Shown one piece after another: positions 11,986-23,800 of a stretch of DNA of 64,000 nt; position 1 is the stretch's first letter, and every line of letters starts with the position of its first letter. A model generated the notes under the pieces. It made no database searches, was not told the DNA's origin, and saw only the letters and a program-made list of their open reading frames with translations. The stretch spans positions 4,019,001 through 4,083,000 of the forward strand of contig JAKCOZ010000020.1 of NCBI GenBank assembly GCA_022605955.1, in the 5' to 3' direction. A program made the position numbers and the translations under genes. This DNA is from Rallus limicola. Taxonomy: Eukaryota > Chordata > Aves > Gruiformes > Rallidae.

Positions 11986-13950
11986 AAGTGAAATTATTCC
12001 TGTTCTGACTCTTACAATAGAAAAAAAAATTATATTTTTTTGGTGGAAAAATATATTTTCCTGGAAAATTGGCACGTTTTATAAGGAGATTAAGATGCAG
12101 CAGTGATAAGGCTACAGACAGAGATTATTGGTTACTTTCAGTTTCTTGGAAATGGTTGTTTTGGGTGGTCATAACGAGGTGAAACATCAATGTTTTCTGA
12201 AAGGAAGAAAAGACAACTGTGAGAGATGCTGTGGGTACTACTATTATTAGAATGGCCTAATATGTAAGGGCTGGAGTGGGACAGATTTTCCCCTCATTGT
12301 GAACAAATGTTATGAAAAAGAAGTAGAATTAATTAAGGACTGCTAATCCTTTCAATGGCTAGTCAATTATAGTGACCTATACCCTGTATTCATATAGGCG
12401 TGGTTCTTTCATTAATCATTGAAGTATTAATTTGGGCAAATAGCTATTATTGCAGCTATCCTTAGTATAGTATTGTGCTCAATTGTATGTACTGTAGAAG
12501 AGCAAGTGTTGAGTGTCTGAGAAATTATAGTCATGTCACCAGGAATGACAGGTTCACTCAAAACAACATTTAATGAAAAAAATTTTTTTTGGTAATCTGT
12601 AATTTTTGTTTAATTCATAGCACTGTAGATTTTTATGGATGTTTTCAAATCACTTAAATCATTGATATGACTTTTATAATGATGTCTACATTGATTGTTC
12701 CTCCTAATTCATCATGCTTCGCTTCTGCTGAATCCCTTTAACTCGTCGAGCTGCTGCTCTCTTTATATTCCAGCTTGTGCAATAGCAGAACACAGTATGC
12801 TGTCAACCACTCTGCTTAATTTTAGAAAAGGAAGCAAATAATCACTCTGAGGAATAGCGTGGCTCTGACTTGATTACTCCTGTAATCAATGTGAGGTATT
12901 ACTTTGACTTCAGTGTCTGTTGGAGCAACTGCTATGTATTTCTTTTTATTTTCTTGAGCAGAGAAAAGAGAACAGCTTTTAACATATGTCTCCCTCTCAT
13001 CTGAGCTACCACACAGTAGTATATACACAAAGGAGACATATGGTTAAAAAAAAGTTCTTTTTCTTCTAAGAAATCAAAAAAGAAAACTCTCTTTTTAAAA
13101 AGGAAAATTATGCTTTTGCCATATGTTGTTCTTGTGTGTGTGTTAAGGCTAAGGCTTAAAGACACCTTAACACCAGGTGTGTAAGAAGTCTCTTTTCTTT
13201 AAAAAAAGAAAACAAACCCACCAAAGCACACTTCAGTTATCATTTTAACCTACATATCTTCTGGATATGTGAGCGTCTCTGTCATTGTTATGATAGCTTA
13301 TGAAGCTTTGAATGCTAACAGTGCATTGCAGTAGGAGGATGGGACATGTTCATTATAAGGTTTTGTTGATGTAGGCAAGGAAACAGAAGCGTGTTCTGTT
13401 GACCTTCTGTGGGTTTTTTTGCTAGCTTTGAGAAGACTATTACAGAGAGAGAACGCTGTAACCTTTGCTGACATTAAACAAAGGCCTTACTGTAACTGAA
13501 AATCAGGGAGGGTGTTGCAATTTATGTTTGACCACAGAAGTCTTGGGAGGATGGCAGATATTTAGAAGGGCAGTTCACAAATCCTGCATGATTCTGAGCA
13601 AGGATACTGATGGCTGCAGTGCTATTCACAGGAGGTGTAACTGGATGTTGGAAATTCAATTACTGTCAACCCCCCATTACACTCTATTTCCTGCATGATT
13701 AGGACCCCATTGGAAATAATACTAATAATTTTTATATCTCACCTAGAAAGCTAAAGAGACAATATGATGTGGTTTTGGAGCATCCCACTCTAGCTCTATT
13801 CAAAATGGAAAACTTAATAGATAAATATTATCAGCAAAATAATCCATTTGTAAACGGACTCTCAGATTTTATTGAAAATCAAGTGATGATCAAGTCCTGT
13901 TTTCTGCATTTGCAGTTGCTTGTATTCGGTTTAGTTTATTATTGAATTAT
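11986..13950. other. Non-coding AT-rich sequence, no gene seen
   Basis: The stretch separates two CR1 pieces. It contains A/T-rich simple stretches (12020-12055, 12575-12595) and short GT repeats near 13134-13142, but nothing that reads as a gene, RNA gene or known repeat. The block around 12350-12490 has several TAAT and ATTA cores and could be regulatory; this is a weak impression only. Confidence 0.6.
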
Positions 13951-14038
13951 ATTGGTGTCCCTGCCTGTGGCAGAGGGGTTGGAGCTCTATGATCCTTGGG
14001 GTCCCTTCCAACCCATGCCATTCTGTGATTCTGTGATT
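13951..14038 (+). mobile_element. CR1 LINE 3' terminus with octamer tail
   Basis: 'ggtgtccctgcctgtggcag' followed by 'aggggttggagctctatgat', 'ccttggggtcccttccaacc' and 'cattctgtgattctgtgatt' is the diagnostic 3' end of CR1, whose mRNA ends in tandem ATTCTRTG octamers and not in poly(A). It lies in sense orientation, the same as the CR1 piece 2 kb upstream. Only the last roughly 90 bp are present, which fits the extreme 5' truncation typical of CR1. It is well matched to the avian type, so it is younger than the 11.7-kb piece. The two could be separate insertions. Confidence 0.95.
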
Positions 14039-14320
14039 GAGTACCCTTTGTTTTGTTCTGGAATGGAGGAAACACTGGGGAGTATTTCCCTGGATGTCTC
14101 AACACTGACAAATGCAACCATTTCATACACAGTGGGATCTCTGGCAAGGCTTTGATCCCAATATATCAAGAATCAAGAGACAGTGGACCAAATCCATCTC
14201 TAGTACAAACTGCATTGGATTCCCACCGAGTTACACTACGGCTGAATTTGCTGCACAGCTCTTGACAAGTCAGAGTTACCTGTGTTGGATGGTTTGAAGG
14301 GATGATACACAGTAATTCCA

Positions 14321-14671
14321 CGTGCAAATCACAGGCGGCAACTTTAAGAGCTTGACAGTCACTGCAAAACAGTCGCTGTGCTGCAGTCACTCAGCTGAAG
14401 TGAATATGTTAAAACAGCGTTATTGCCAGACATGACAAAACGGAACGGTAAATCCTGCCTGACGAGAAGAGGAGGGGTGGTTTAATTAAGGCTCAAGGCT
14501 CAGTGTGAGGAGCTTTCAGTTCCCCTTCTGGCAGTGGTCTGTGTCAGGTGCCTGTCAGCATCCGCAGCTCGGTGCGCGGGTGGGCAGCTAGTTAATGTAC
14601 CAGTAGATGGGGCTCAAAAGTAAGCAGCACTGCACGCGGAGTGTCTGTAACCGGGCACTGCTCTGAGAGCG
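14321..14671. promoter_or_regulatory. Local CpG cluster, possible small CpG island or promoter
   Basis: I count 15 CpG dinucleotides between 14321 and 14671, eight of them between 14563 and 14671, in a window where CpG is otherwise scarce outside repeats. The segment is not CR1, LTR or any repeat I recognise. CpG persistence can mark an unmethylated promoter, a non-coding RNA start or an enhancer, but the cluster is smaller and less GC-rich than a classical island. A donor-like site, ATG|GTGAGTA, lies 183 bp downstream at 14853/14854 on the plus strand, which would suit a first exon. No open reading frame of note accompanies it. Confidence 0.4.
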
Positions 14672-14850
14672 GCTTCCCTTGTTTCCCTCTTACCACAGGC
14701 TCTGGAGGGCACCTGGAAGGCAGTTGATGTCGGATAAGCACCAGCCTTGTATTTCAGCAGCTTGTGTTCAGGTCTTCTCTACAGCCTCCATGTATGGCCC
14801 TGGGCTTATACATTATGCCTATGTCTGCATCGTGTAGCTGAGGTACCTGA

Positions 14851-14860
14851 ATGGTGAGTA
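14851..14860 (+). promoter_or_regulatory. Candidate 5' splice site downstream of the CpG cluster
   Basis: ATG|GTGAGTA matches the vertebrate splice-donor consensus at its intronic positions, with the exon ending in G. Such matches occur by chance every few kilobases. It is listed only because it falls just downstream of the CpG cluster, where a first-exon donor would be expected if a non-coding transcript starts there. Confidence 0.2.
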
Positions 14861-15019
14861 CCTTGCTAAGAAGTTCAGAGTTCTGCTGCAGGCCAAGCAC
14901 CTGGCTGCAGGACCCTCAGCCTCTTCTACTCTGCAGACTGTAAGGAGTGTTTAGGTTCCCAACCTGAAATGGCTTCAAGCTGCAGTGAAGTCCCCCTCCA
15001 TCCTTTTGGTTGCACATTA

Positions 15020-15110
15020 GTTCTGCAGCTATAAAATGAGACTGTGACATCCTTGCTGCATAGGGCTGTTGTAAAGATGAGTTGATGAAAGACTATGAGG
15101 TGCACCAGTA
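15020..15110 (+). repeat. MIR/L2-like relic, sense
   Basis: 'gcagctataaaatgagactg' followed by 'catagggctgttgtaaagat' and 'gagttgatgaaag' follows the second half of MIR: the run equivalent to 'ctgtaaaatgggg', then 'catagggttgttgtgaggat' and 'taaatgag'. It is diverged but ordered. The upstream MIR core with the gaccttgggcaa signature is not recognisable, so only the 3' half survives or the copy is an L2 relative. Confidence 0.6.
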
Positions 15111-16467
15111 ATACATTCTTCTTACTAGCTTAGGCAAGATTTTCATGGTTCTGTGTGAGTTGCCTTGCAGCAAAATGGCAATGCTAACAGAGTACCTGAA
15201 GGAGGTTTGTCTGTAGCCTTGAGCTGCATGGAGTTCCTGGAGTAGGAGACATGAGAGAAGAAGAAGGAGCTGTGTTTCATTAGCAGTAAAATTTCTCCCT
15301 GCTGCTAAATTTTTAAAAGGTAATGTAGTCCCTTTGCCACAGAAAGCTCTTGTTAATGGAAGCTTCTTTCAAGAGTGGGGTTTTTATTAAATTGGAACTG
15401 TTTAGAACCAGGTATGGGATTTGTGCTTCACAGCACCCGTGTTTACTATTAAGCACAAAGCTCATACAACTGATGGGCACAGTGACATAACTTCCATTGT
15501 ATCAGTAACTTGAAGGCAGTAGGATTGCAAGAGCTCAGAAACCCATCACATAGTTCTGACAGACCAGACCATTAGCACACAAGGGAGCTATGCATTCATT
15601 ACAGCTGAAAACACATCCTATTACACCTTCTTTGGCATTTCTTTCCTGAGGTCCTTCCAGCCCCACTCATGCAGAAAGCACACTGTGGTGCTGACAGCTC
15701 TTAGACATGCTAACACCAGATTTTTGACTGATTCCCAGCTGCTGACGTAGAAGATGTCAGTCAATAAGAGCTTGAAACGTGGTTTGAAAAGCTTGCATTC
15801 CCAGCTCTCACTGGGTACTAATGAGTAGCAGGGGAGGATTTGTAACCAGCATAACAGATGCTTACATGATTAATGTATTTGCTAGTGGTCTGTTTCTGTA
15901 CTTTCCTAGTCATTCTAGCACAGGACATGTCATATAATGGAATATTAGTATGTCCAACTTAGCAAAAATCTCACAGAGCAAGTATGTGTTGTTCAGCTTA
16001 GGTAGCAGATGTTTGATCAAAAATGTTCTCTCAACCATTGACAGCTGTATATTTCCAAAAAAACAGACTTGCTCTTATTTTTGTAAGTTTAAGATAAAGC
16101 TGACAAAGGGAATTCTGTGTCGAGTACAGAAAAAGAGCAACTCACATACACAAAAAAGCTGCTAGCAGATACTGTAATCCAATTTCAGTCTAAAAAATAA
16201 TGTCATCATCAGCACAATGTGCTGCTTATTTCTAATAGCAAAAGTCAGAAAACATATTCTAGACTAATACATATGTGTTTAGCATCCCATCTAAACTCTC
16301 ATATATCTTCAGTGATAGCTTCAGTAATGAGCACCAATCGATACAGTCTGAATATGGATATTTGCTTAGATGAAATATGCTGTTTGAAAACAAAAGGTAT
16401 GTTTGGAAGCAGGCAGAGCTTGGATAACTCACAACCAGGAGGTACTAAATTAAAGCAAGAAAGACTG

Positions 16468-16498
16468 TAAGTAGATGATGTTCTAAGTAAATGATGTT
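16468..16498. repeat. Tandem duplication, 15-bp unit, two copies
   Basis: taagtagatgatgtt at 16468-16482 is repeated as taagtaaatgatgtt at 16484-16498, one mismatch, with a single base between. This looks like a minor local duplication with no obvious function. Confidence 0.85.
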
Positions 16499-19400
16499 TA
16501 ATAATAATTCTTTCCAGCTCAGAAACAGAAGCTAGACATGCTGCATAAATTATTTGCTCCACTTGTTCTAGTTAAAACATTGGTTTGAGTATTCTACAGC
16601 CTGCAAATGCACAGAGCTGCAGCTGAACCCCATTCTACAGCAGTACCATCAAAACATCCATTCCTTTATTGGTGTGCCACTTCTGATACCTATTTCTCAT
16701 CTGCTTAATGGCCCTTCATAAGTGGAAAGCTGTTTCAAGTCCTTTCTGCAACAGCCACAGCTTGATCTGGCAGCAGGGAACCTGGGCTTCCCTTAGTGAG
16801 GGAGTCCCTGGTCTTGTCCTGGTGTTCAGAGAAAGGGAGGGGATGGATGGGGTGGCTGTCTGTCACCTGGATGCCAGAGTTCCTGGCAGAGGGCACAGCA
16901 GTGGCAGTTTGGGAACTGTTTGCAGTTTCCATTGCAGTCTCCTGACCAGATCTCCATCACGCTGCTGGATTCCACTAAGCTTTGAGGTGTTTGGCTTTTT
17001 AACTCACACCATTGGCATTTGATGGCAAGATTTCCTGAATTAATATCTTAATTTCACTGCTAGCAGGTGCTCTGCTTTCAAAGCCTAGAGGTTTTCAGCA
17101 CTTTTAATACACCACACCATACATTTCTGAGAACATTTAAAGTGTAGGAAAAATGAATGCATAGATGACAGAACGTAATGTATGGTAGAAAAAACTGATG
17201 ACCATGATCATATCTAGCCACTGAGACCAAGAGCTACTTAACTTGAGTGCACTTTGTAAAGACTTGGTATTCTTTACAAGTTGTGGGATTCTGTTAATAA
17301 TTAAGGAACTGCTAGCAGCAATTATGACATCTGCACTTCTTTTTCTTTCCCTTTTTTTTAACATAATATTAAATATTTTTAGCACAGCCCACTTCCTGGG
17401 ATGTTCTTTCATCCCTCTAAGACTCTACAACACACCAGCATGTATTGTCATGTGTGTGCACAAGTGTTTGATGACTTGAAGGAGGCAGAGAGATGTAGAT
17501 GCTAAGGAGAAGGATTTAGAGATGGGGGCCAGGAGTTGTGCTGATCTCCTTGATTCACTGAGGTTTGCAGAGGTGTTTTTTTCAGTGGCAGCACCAATTT
17601 CCATAATTGCTGATCCCTGCTGCTCATTTCAAAATAGACTGCAGCTAAATCTCTGCTTCTTCTGGCAGGCTGTTTGTCAGCTGCTGCTGTTCCTAATCCA
17701 GTTCGCTGTGCAGAAGCCCTGGTGTTAGTCCAGCAGAGTGCCATGCTAGGATGAGACGGCCAGGCTGGGAGGAACCAACTAAATGAAGGAGCCCAGCACT
17801 CCCCTGTGCCACCTCCTCTGGTCAGCACAGCTGTTAATGGTGCTGCCTGTGGAATTTGCACTGTTGTGCTCCATCACATCCTCCTGCCACCTCCACACAC
17901 AGGTTATTTCAGTTGCTATGGTAGGGAAAGGCTCCCCCACATTTGAACAGAGATTTAAGAATCTCTCTACTATCACTTCAGCCCTTTTACAGTCACCAGA
18001 GAACAGGTGATGTCTCCATTGGATTCTGGTTGTAACTGAGCCCATTCTGCTCCCTGTGATCCTATTGCTCCACCTTTCTGATTGCTGTTACGAACAGAAG
18101 GAAGGGAGCTCTGAGAGTTAATTAATAAAATCTGTTCTGATATTGCTTTATTGATAGAAGACCCTATAATTTTTCTTTCACTTTATAATGATGCTTGGTC
18201 AGGTTATTAGCCTCTGTGATTTAGAATTGTAAATGAAACCTGTGGAAGACTTATCTCTTTTAGAGCTTAAAAAAAAAAAATAAAATCACTTAAAATTCAT
18301 ATTTATCAAAACCAATTACCTCTATTTTGGGCAACGCTGAAAGAATTTGAAGCAGAAAAGTATCACAATTATTAAAAAAGAAATTTAGTTGTTAATGAGA
18401 AATGTAAGTCAATTAACCTTTCCTTCCAATTATTGCATATTCGTAACCTCCTGCTTGCTGAGGTAAGCACAGCTTCTCACTTTTGACTCTTGGTGGAGCT
18501 GGCATTGGTTTGATTGCAGCTAGAGCTCAATCAGGAACTGCAATTAATATCCCCCAGTGTGATTACAGCATCTCTTTCTCTTGGACGTTTGACAGATTTC
18601 TAATGTTTTCCAAGTTTCTTGTGGATTTTCCCTGCTTTTTTGGTTGCAAAATTCGTTTGGATTTCTATAGAATTTTCTCTTTCGAAATCTAACTTCAGAG
18701 AAACTCCAGGTGCAACTCAGAAAAACCTACTGGTCATCAAAACCAAAGCAAAGTGCAGATAGCTTGTAGCAATTCAGGTGGATCTGGATCCTCTTGAAAG
18801 GGTCATGAAGTTTGGGAGAAATATACAGAAATACAATACACAGTTTTCACTTGACTCCCAAATCACTGTCTGGGTGAGGCTATTAGCTAGGCTGCAGGGC
18901 ATGTGTGGTGCTATGCAAACGTGAATGCAACTGAACATATTGTTGATATGTTTGCTTTTGTCTGACTTGATACTTTTAAGTTTCATCTGCAAGCATAAGA
19001 TCACAGTAGTTAAGGCTGTAAAGCACCTCATGAGATCTGCTGTTTGCTTGCCCATGATAGGATCAAATGTAGACTTAGCTTTTCCCAAAAGATACTTTTA
19101 CCTGTTTTGAAAACTTCCAGAGATGTTTCTTCTTGTATCTTGCATAAAACTTCACTTAATTTACTCCAGAATGAGACTTTCCTTTTTTGTCAACAGTGAT
19201 ATGTTGTTGATTGATACAGCAGCAGTTTGTGGCAGAACAGCTCCTCTTCTGCACTATTTTTGCCTAACAAGCAATTCCCTATTTTTTTTTACTTGTGCAT
19301 TTAATTTCTCCTTAGTAAATGCAGTATGTTGTACTTGTCTATTGACTTTCATCCTATTGATCTTAGTCCATTTCTCCAGCTATCCAGTTCATTTTGAATT

Positions 19401-20848
19401 CTGATTTTCTCCCATAGAAGTGGTACAGACATCTCAATCTGTACCCCATCCCAGCATCTTACAAGGTTCTCTGATTTGTCATCACAGGAATTTAATCCAG
19501 TTGTTCTGTGAGCAGTCAAGCCAGTGACACCTGGTTTCCTCCTGACTTTTGTTCCCCATCCAACTCATCACAACAGCCCCAGGTAAATATAGGCAAAGAT
19601 GACTTAACCCCTGGGACAAAACACAGTGTAACTGCTTCTCACACACATCAAATGCCTTCTACCCAGCTGTGTCCTTGGAAGTGAGTTGAGACTCTGAAAG
19701 AGAAATATCTGTAAGAGTCATACAGTTTATATTCTTATTTGCTGTTCATTGTTTAAATTTCTCAACTTTGTGCTTCTTTAGATTTTACTGCACAACTTTG
19801 AAGGCCATTTTAATTGCCCTCTTATTTATAAATTGCTTTCTTGGCCACACAGTGCCACTCACACTAGATTAAACCTGAGACTTTACTATTGTTTTATGAA
19901 AAAGATTGATAAGTGATTTACTCTCTGTAGAACGATTTACAAATGAGCTCTTAGATAAGTGATTGGGGGAAAAGGGTTTTTCATACGGAATTATTTTCCA
20001 CAGACAACAAATGGCTTGTCTTTCTAAACACTAACATAAGTATGCATGGACCAGATTCTCAGCAGAAGTAAATTAACAGAGTCAATATTGATTTACACCA
20101 GCTGCAAATATTTTTCCTGTAATATTTTCCCTTGTACTGTAATTTTCCTTAGCACAAACCCTAATTTCTCCTCCCTGAACTCAAATTCTAAACTCCTGTA
20201 ATTCCTGCATCTGTTTATTTACTTTCTGGTTTGTATTCTTTTAGCTGGGTTTATTAACATACTATATTTTTTTTTCCCTGTTCAACAGTATGTGCACTGC
20301 ATGTTTACGCTCTCATTTACAGTCTATGTTTGCTATCTGGGATGCTGTTTTGTTGAAAATCAATGAAAAGGCAATTTAGGGAGAAAGGGATCTTTCTCTC
20401 AAGTCTAATTAAAGAAACTGCCAATAATTAACAAGGGAGACCAATCCTGCTGCGTAGAAGCCTTTTGGATTTCTTACTGACTTTGGTAGGATTTGGTGGG
20501 GTACAAAGACTCCAGACTGTTCATCCATTGTCACACAGATACAGCTGGGTGCTGGGCCTATGTAAGAAAATTACTTGTAGCTCTGTGCAAATCAGATTAG
20601 CTTCAGTAAAAATCAAGTGCTCCTGGCCTTCTGTCCAGATATGAAATATAAAAATATGGTTTTGTAATTCCAACTCCTTACAGAAAGGAATTCTAAAATC
20701 TCTGTTTAAAGGGTCTCATGTTTTTTTGATGCTTGCTTGACAAATCTCCACTTGTGGTACCTACTGATGTCTGGACAGCTTTAAGGTAGGAACCCAGAGC
20801 CACAATGGACTTTGGGATCAGGGCATGCAAATGTCACGCTCTACACTA

Positions 20849-20872
20849 CACATCAACAACCCAGTTGATGTG
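20849..20872. repeat. Perfect 9-bp inverted repeat with 6-nt loop
   Basis: CACATCAAC at 20849-20857 pairs with GTTGATGTG at 20864-20872 across aaccca. It lacks a following T-run, and this is vertebrate-type DNA, so it is not a terminator. It is a small hairpin of unknown meaning and may be chance. Confidence 0.8.
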
Positions 20873-23800
20873 GAAGCTTAAGGCAGTAAGATTGTGGACA
20901 TAAAAATTACATGTGAGAAAACTTGCTTTAAATTTGACCCAAAATGTGCTGTACACAGCTTTGGGGGTTGAGTTTTCTTCCATTTCACTAAGTAAATGGT
21001 ACTGTGTGATGAACAAAACTGTACCTGCAGTTCTTTCTATCCCACGCACTAATCAGTGCACAGATAAATGCATTTTAATAATTTATTCTCATTTAACTTT
21101 GGTGGAGCTCCATTATGCTTTCTGTTCTTGCTGTAAATATGTAAAATGCTGTTAATCAACGTTTGTTAGTGAATATTTGATTAATAGCTAGCAGATATAC
21201 TTGCCCCTGTGTATACTATGTTAAATGCATTGTACCAACACATAATTCATTATTTTAATAACACACTGGGCTAATAAATCAAAGGAACTCTTGAGAATGC
21301 AACAGCCAGAATTACCAAAGGATTAGCTGTGCCTTGTTTTAAAAGTAATAAATTTGTGCATTGTTTTAAGTATGGTATGGACTTGATAATCAGCTACCTA
21401 TGAGTCCTAATATCACATTACTGTGGAAATTACTAAGGACTGGCAAACAGCAGGTCATTTCCCCCAACCCCCCTTTCTCTTATAGAACAAAAATCAATCC
21501 CAGATCCAAAGACCTTACAAATCCAAAGAGACAGGATGAATAAAAGGTGAGGAAAAGGAACAGCAGGTACTGATGAGTACACTGTACGATGTCTGCAAAT
21601 ATCCTTTTCACTCTGTGATCTGTGTGGTTGTGTAATTTCAGTCGTGCCAGTGGGTTCGAGTTAGGAAGCTTTATAGCTACCTGAAGAAACAAGAAGAGGA
21701 AGGACATTGCAGTAAATAGCCAGGCAGCAAAGAGGAGAGAATATTAAGTTAAAACCGGGGTAGGGATCATCATCAGTGTCTATCAGTGCTTGTCTAAACT
21801 GCTGTGTGGTGCATTGAAATAAATGAGTGATGCTCAAGTTGGGGAACCTGAGATTTTCTTTAATGGGCAATCACCATCCAAAGTTTTATGTTCAAAGTCT
21901 TTACTCAGTGTTAATCATTGACATTCTGTAGTGACAGTTGCATTACTGAAAAAGCCCTTGTTGGTGACATATGTCATTCAGTTCCTGAAATTCATTGCAA
22001 AGAACTCTGAGTGGAACAGCTTCATGGGGGAGGTAAATATCTTGATCTAGGGGTAGTTCCAAATATGGAGCCAAAGTGGAAAAAAAATGATGAAATTTGC
22101 ACAAATTCTGAGACAAAGCCAAGAGCTGAGCTTTAATTTCTTGAGCCCCACAGGAGCATCCCCTCATTTCTTAACACTGCCAATTTCTAATGGAAAATAA
22201 ATCTTATTTATAATGATATGGTAGTTGTGGATGCATTTAATGGCAAGTGCTATAAAGTATATATGGTATAACACACATCCACCAACACAGTTGAGCATGT
22301 GATTTATTATTTTATGATACAGACTGCTTATTTTTGGTGACCTTGGCAAAGTGTTTGATTCAATAAAGGATTATCAGATTTGATGGTCCCTGTATTTAAT
22401 TCTGTAACTTAGTTGAAAGCTACACTGCTTTGCATTGATTTCCATGTGCAATTAATACGTTTTGTCAGTGACAAATGCATGCAGAGATAATATACTCTAC
22501 TCATTTCAGTCTCTCCTGTGTACATTTTAAATCAAAATAGCACCTGGTGGCAGAGACCTCCTAAGAAGTTGTGGATTTAAGGTGGAAAAGTGGCATTAAG
22601 AATTGCTAGCATAATACTATAATAATTTGAGTAGGGAAATTACAAAAGATTCCAAAGCAACGCAACTCAAATGCTTAAATGCTTTCATATCACCACCTTT
22701 AAATGGCTTTCTTGTGCTGTGTCTTGCTCATGATCACAATAAGATTGAATGTCAAGTTAAAGAAAGTAATACATAACAGCAAGGTATATGGTCATATTGA
22801 TATCTTGAGTGGAGCTGACTCTGAAATGAGGTTTGAGCTCCTAGGGGAAGTATCATCTATTACTCTGAGTTTGTTCCAAATTAAAAAAAAAAAAGGTGCC
22901 AAAATGTCTTTGTAGTCTCAGAAATCTTATATTTAATATTGCTGAAATATTTAATTTTGGTCCCTCTGATGTAATCCAATTGTATCTTTTTGACAGGTAT
23001 CATTCAGCATATAAACTGAAAGACATAGCTACAAAAACAAGCATTTCAACCTTATTCAACTAATCTTTATCTCTAGTTTTCAAGAGATTGATATCAGTTC
23101 ACAAAGCACTTCAGTTCTGTCAAGTTTGTGTTTTCAGACATAAAACTCTTCCCTTTAGAACTGCAGGCAGCTCTAATCTGTAGTGTCTGTGAAGCTGCAA
23201 ACTTTTTCATCTGCCCAGTATAGAAATGGACCGTGACTGATAAGAGTGTTTCAGTACAACTCCCATCAAACTTCACAGAACTGAGAATGTAGATCAAAAT
23301 TCTCTCCTTTTGTTTTTTTTTTCTTCAAAAACATCCAAATAAAAAATGGCTTTGTAGCATTGCTTTTGATTCTCTATAGAACTTCTTTGAGAGCTGCAGT
23401 TCATAGTGGACCTTTAATTTCTGTTAGATAGGAAAAACAAAACTAGCATTGAAACCCAGACCACAAATGAAACAGGAAAAAAAGGCAAAGGGTTTTTTTA
23501 TATATCTGTTTATATTCTTATAGAGCTGTCGTTAGTACAGTTGTATGTGACTGTCTCTGAAACAGTAATGGATGATGTCTTCATAGTACAACAGAGGGAT
23601 TGGAAATGTTATTCCCAGTTTGCTGGCAGATATTCAGAAAAAAGGTAGAAAAATGATGAGGCTCATCTCATGTAACTTTAGACATATGAAAAATAGATTT
23701 CTGGTCTAAATAAGCCAGACTCCCTCTATATTCAATAGAGAGATGGGGACTTCTAGCAGATGATTTATCCTACTTATTTCAGGGGGTATCATTCGTCTTG

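Noticed and set aside
15650..15676. CR1-like string gaggtccttccagcccc
   Set aside because: About 17 matching bases without any flanking CR1 sequence; consistent with chance.
21640..21670. tRNA B-box-like string (gggttcgag)
   Set aside because: The flanks cannot form a T stem or acceptor stem, and there is no A box at a suitable distance.
21943..22167. 74-codon frame on the minus strand with a helix-like, protein-like composition
   Set aside because: A stop lies just upstream of the start, there is no family I recognise and no supporting exon structure.
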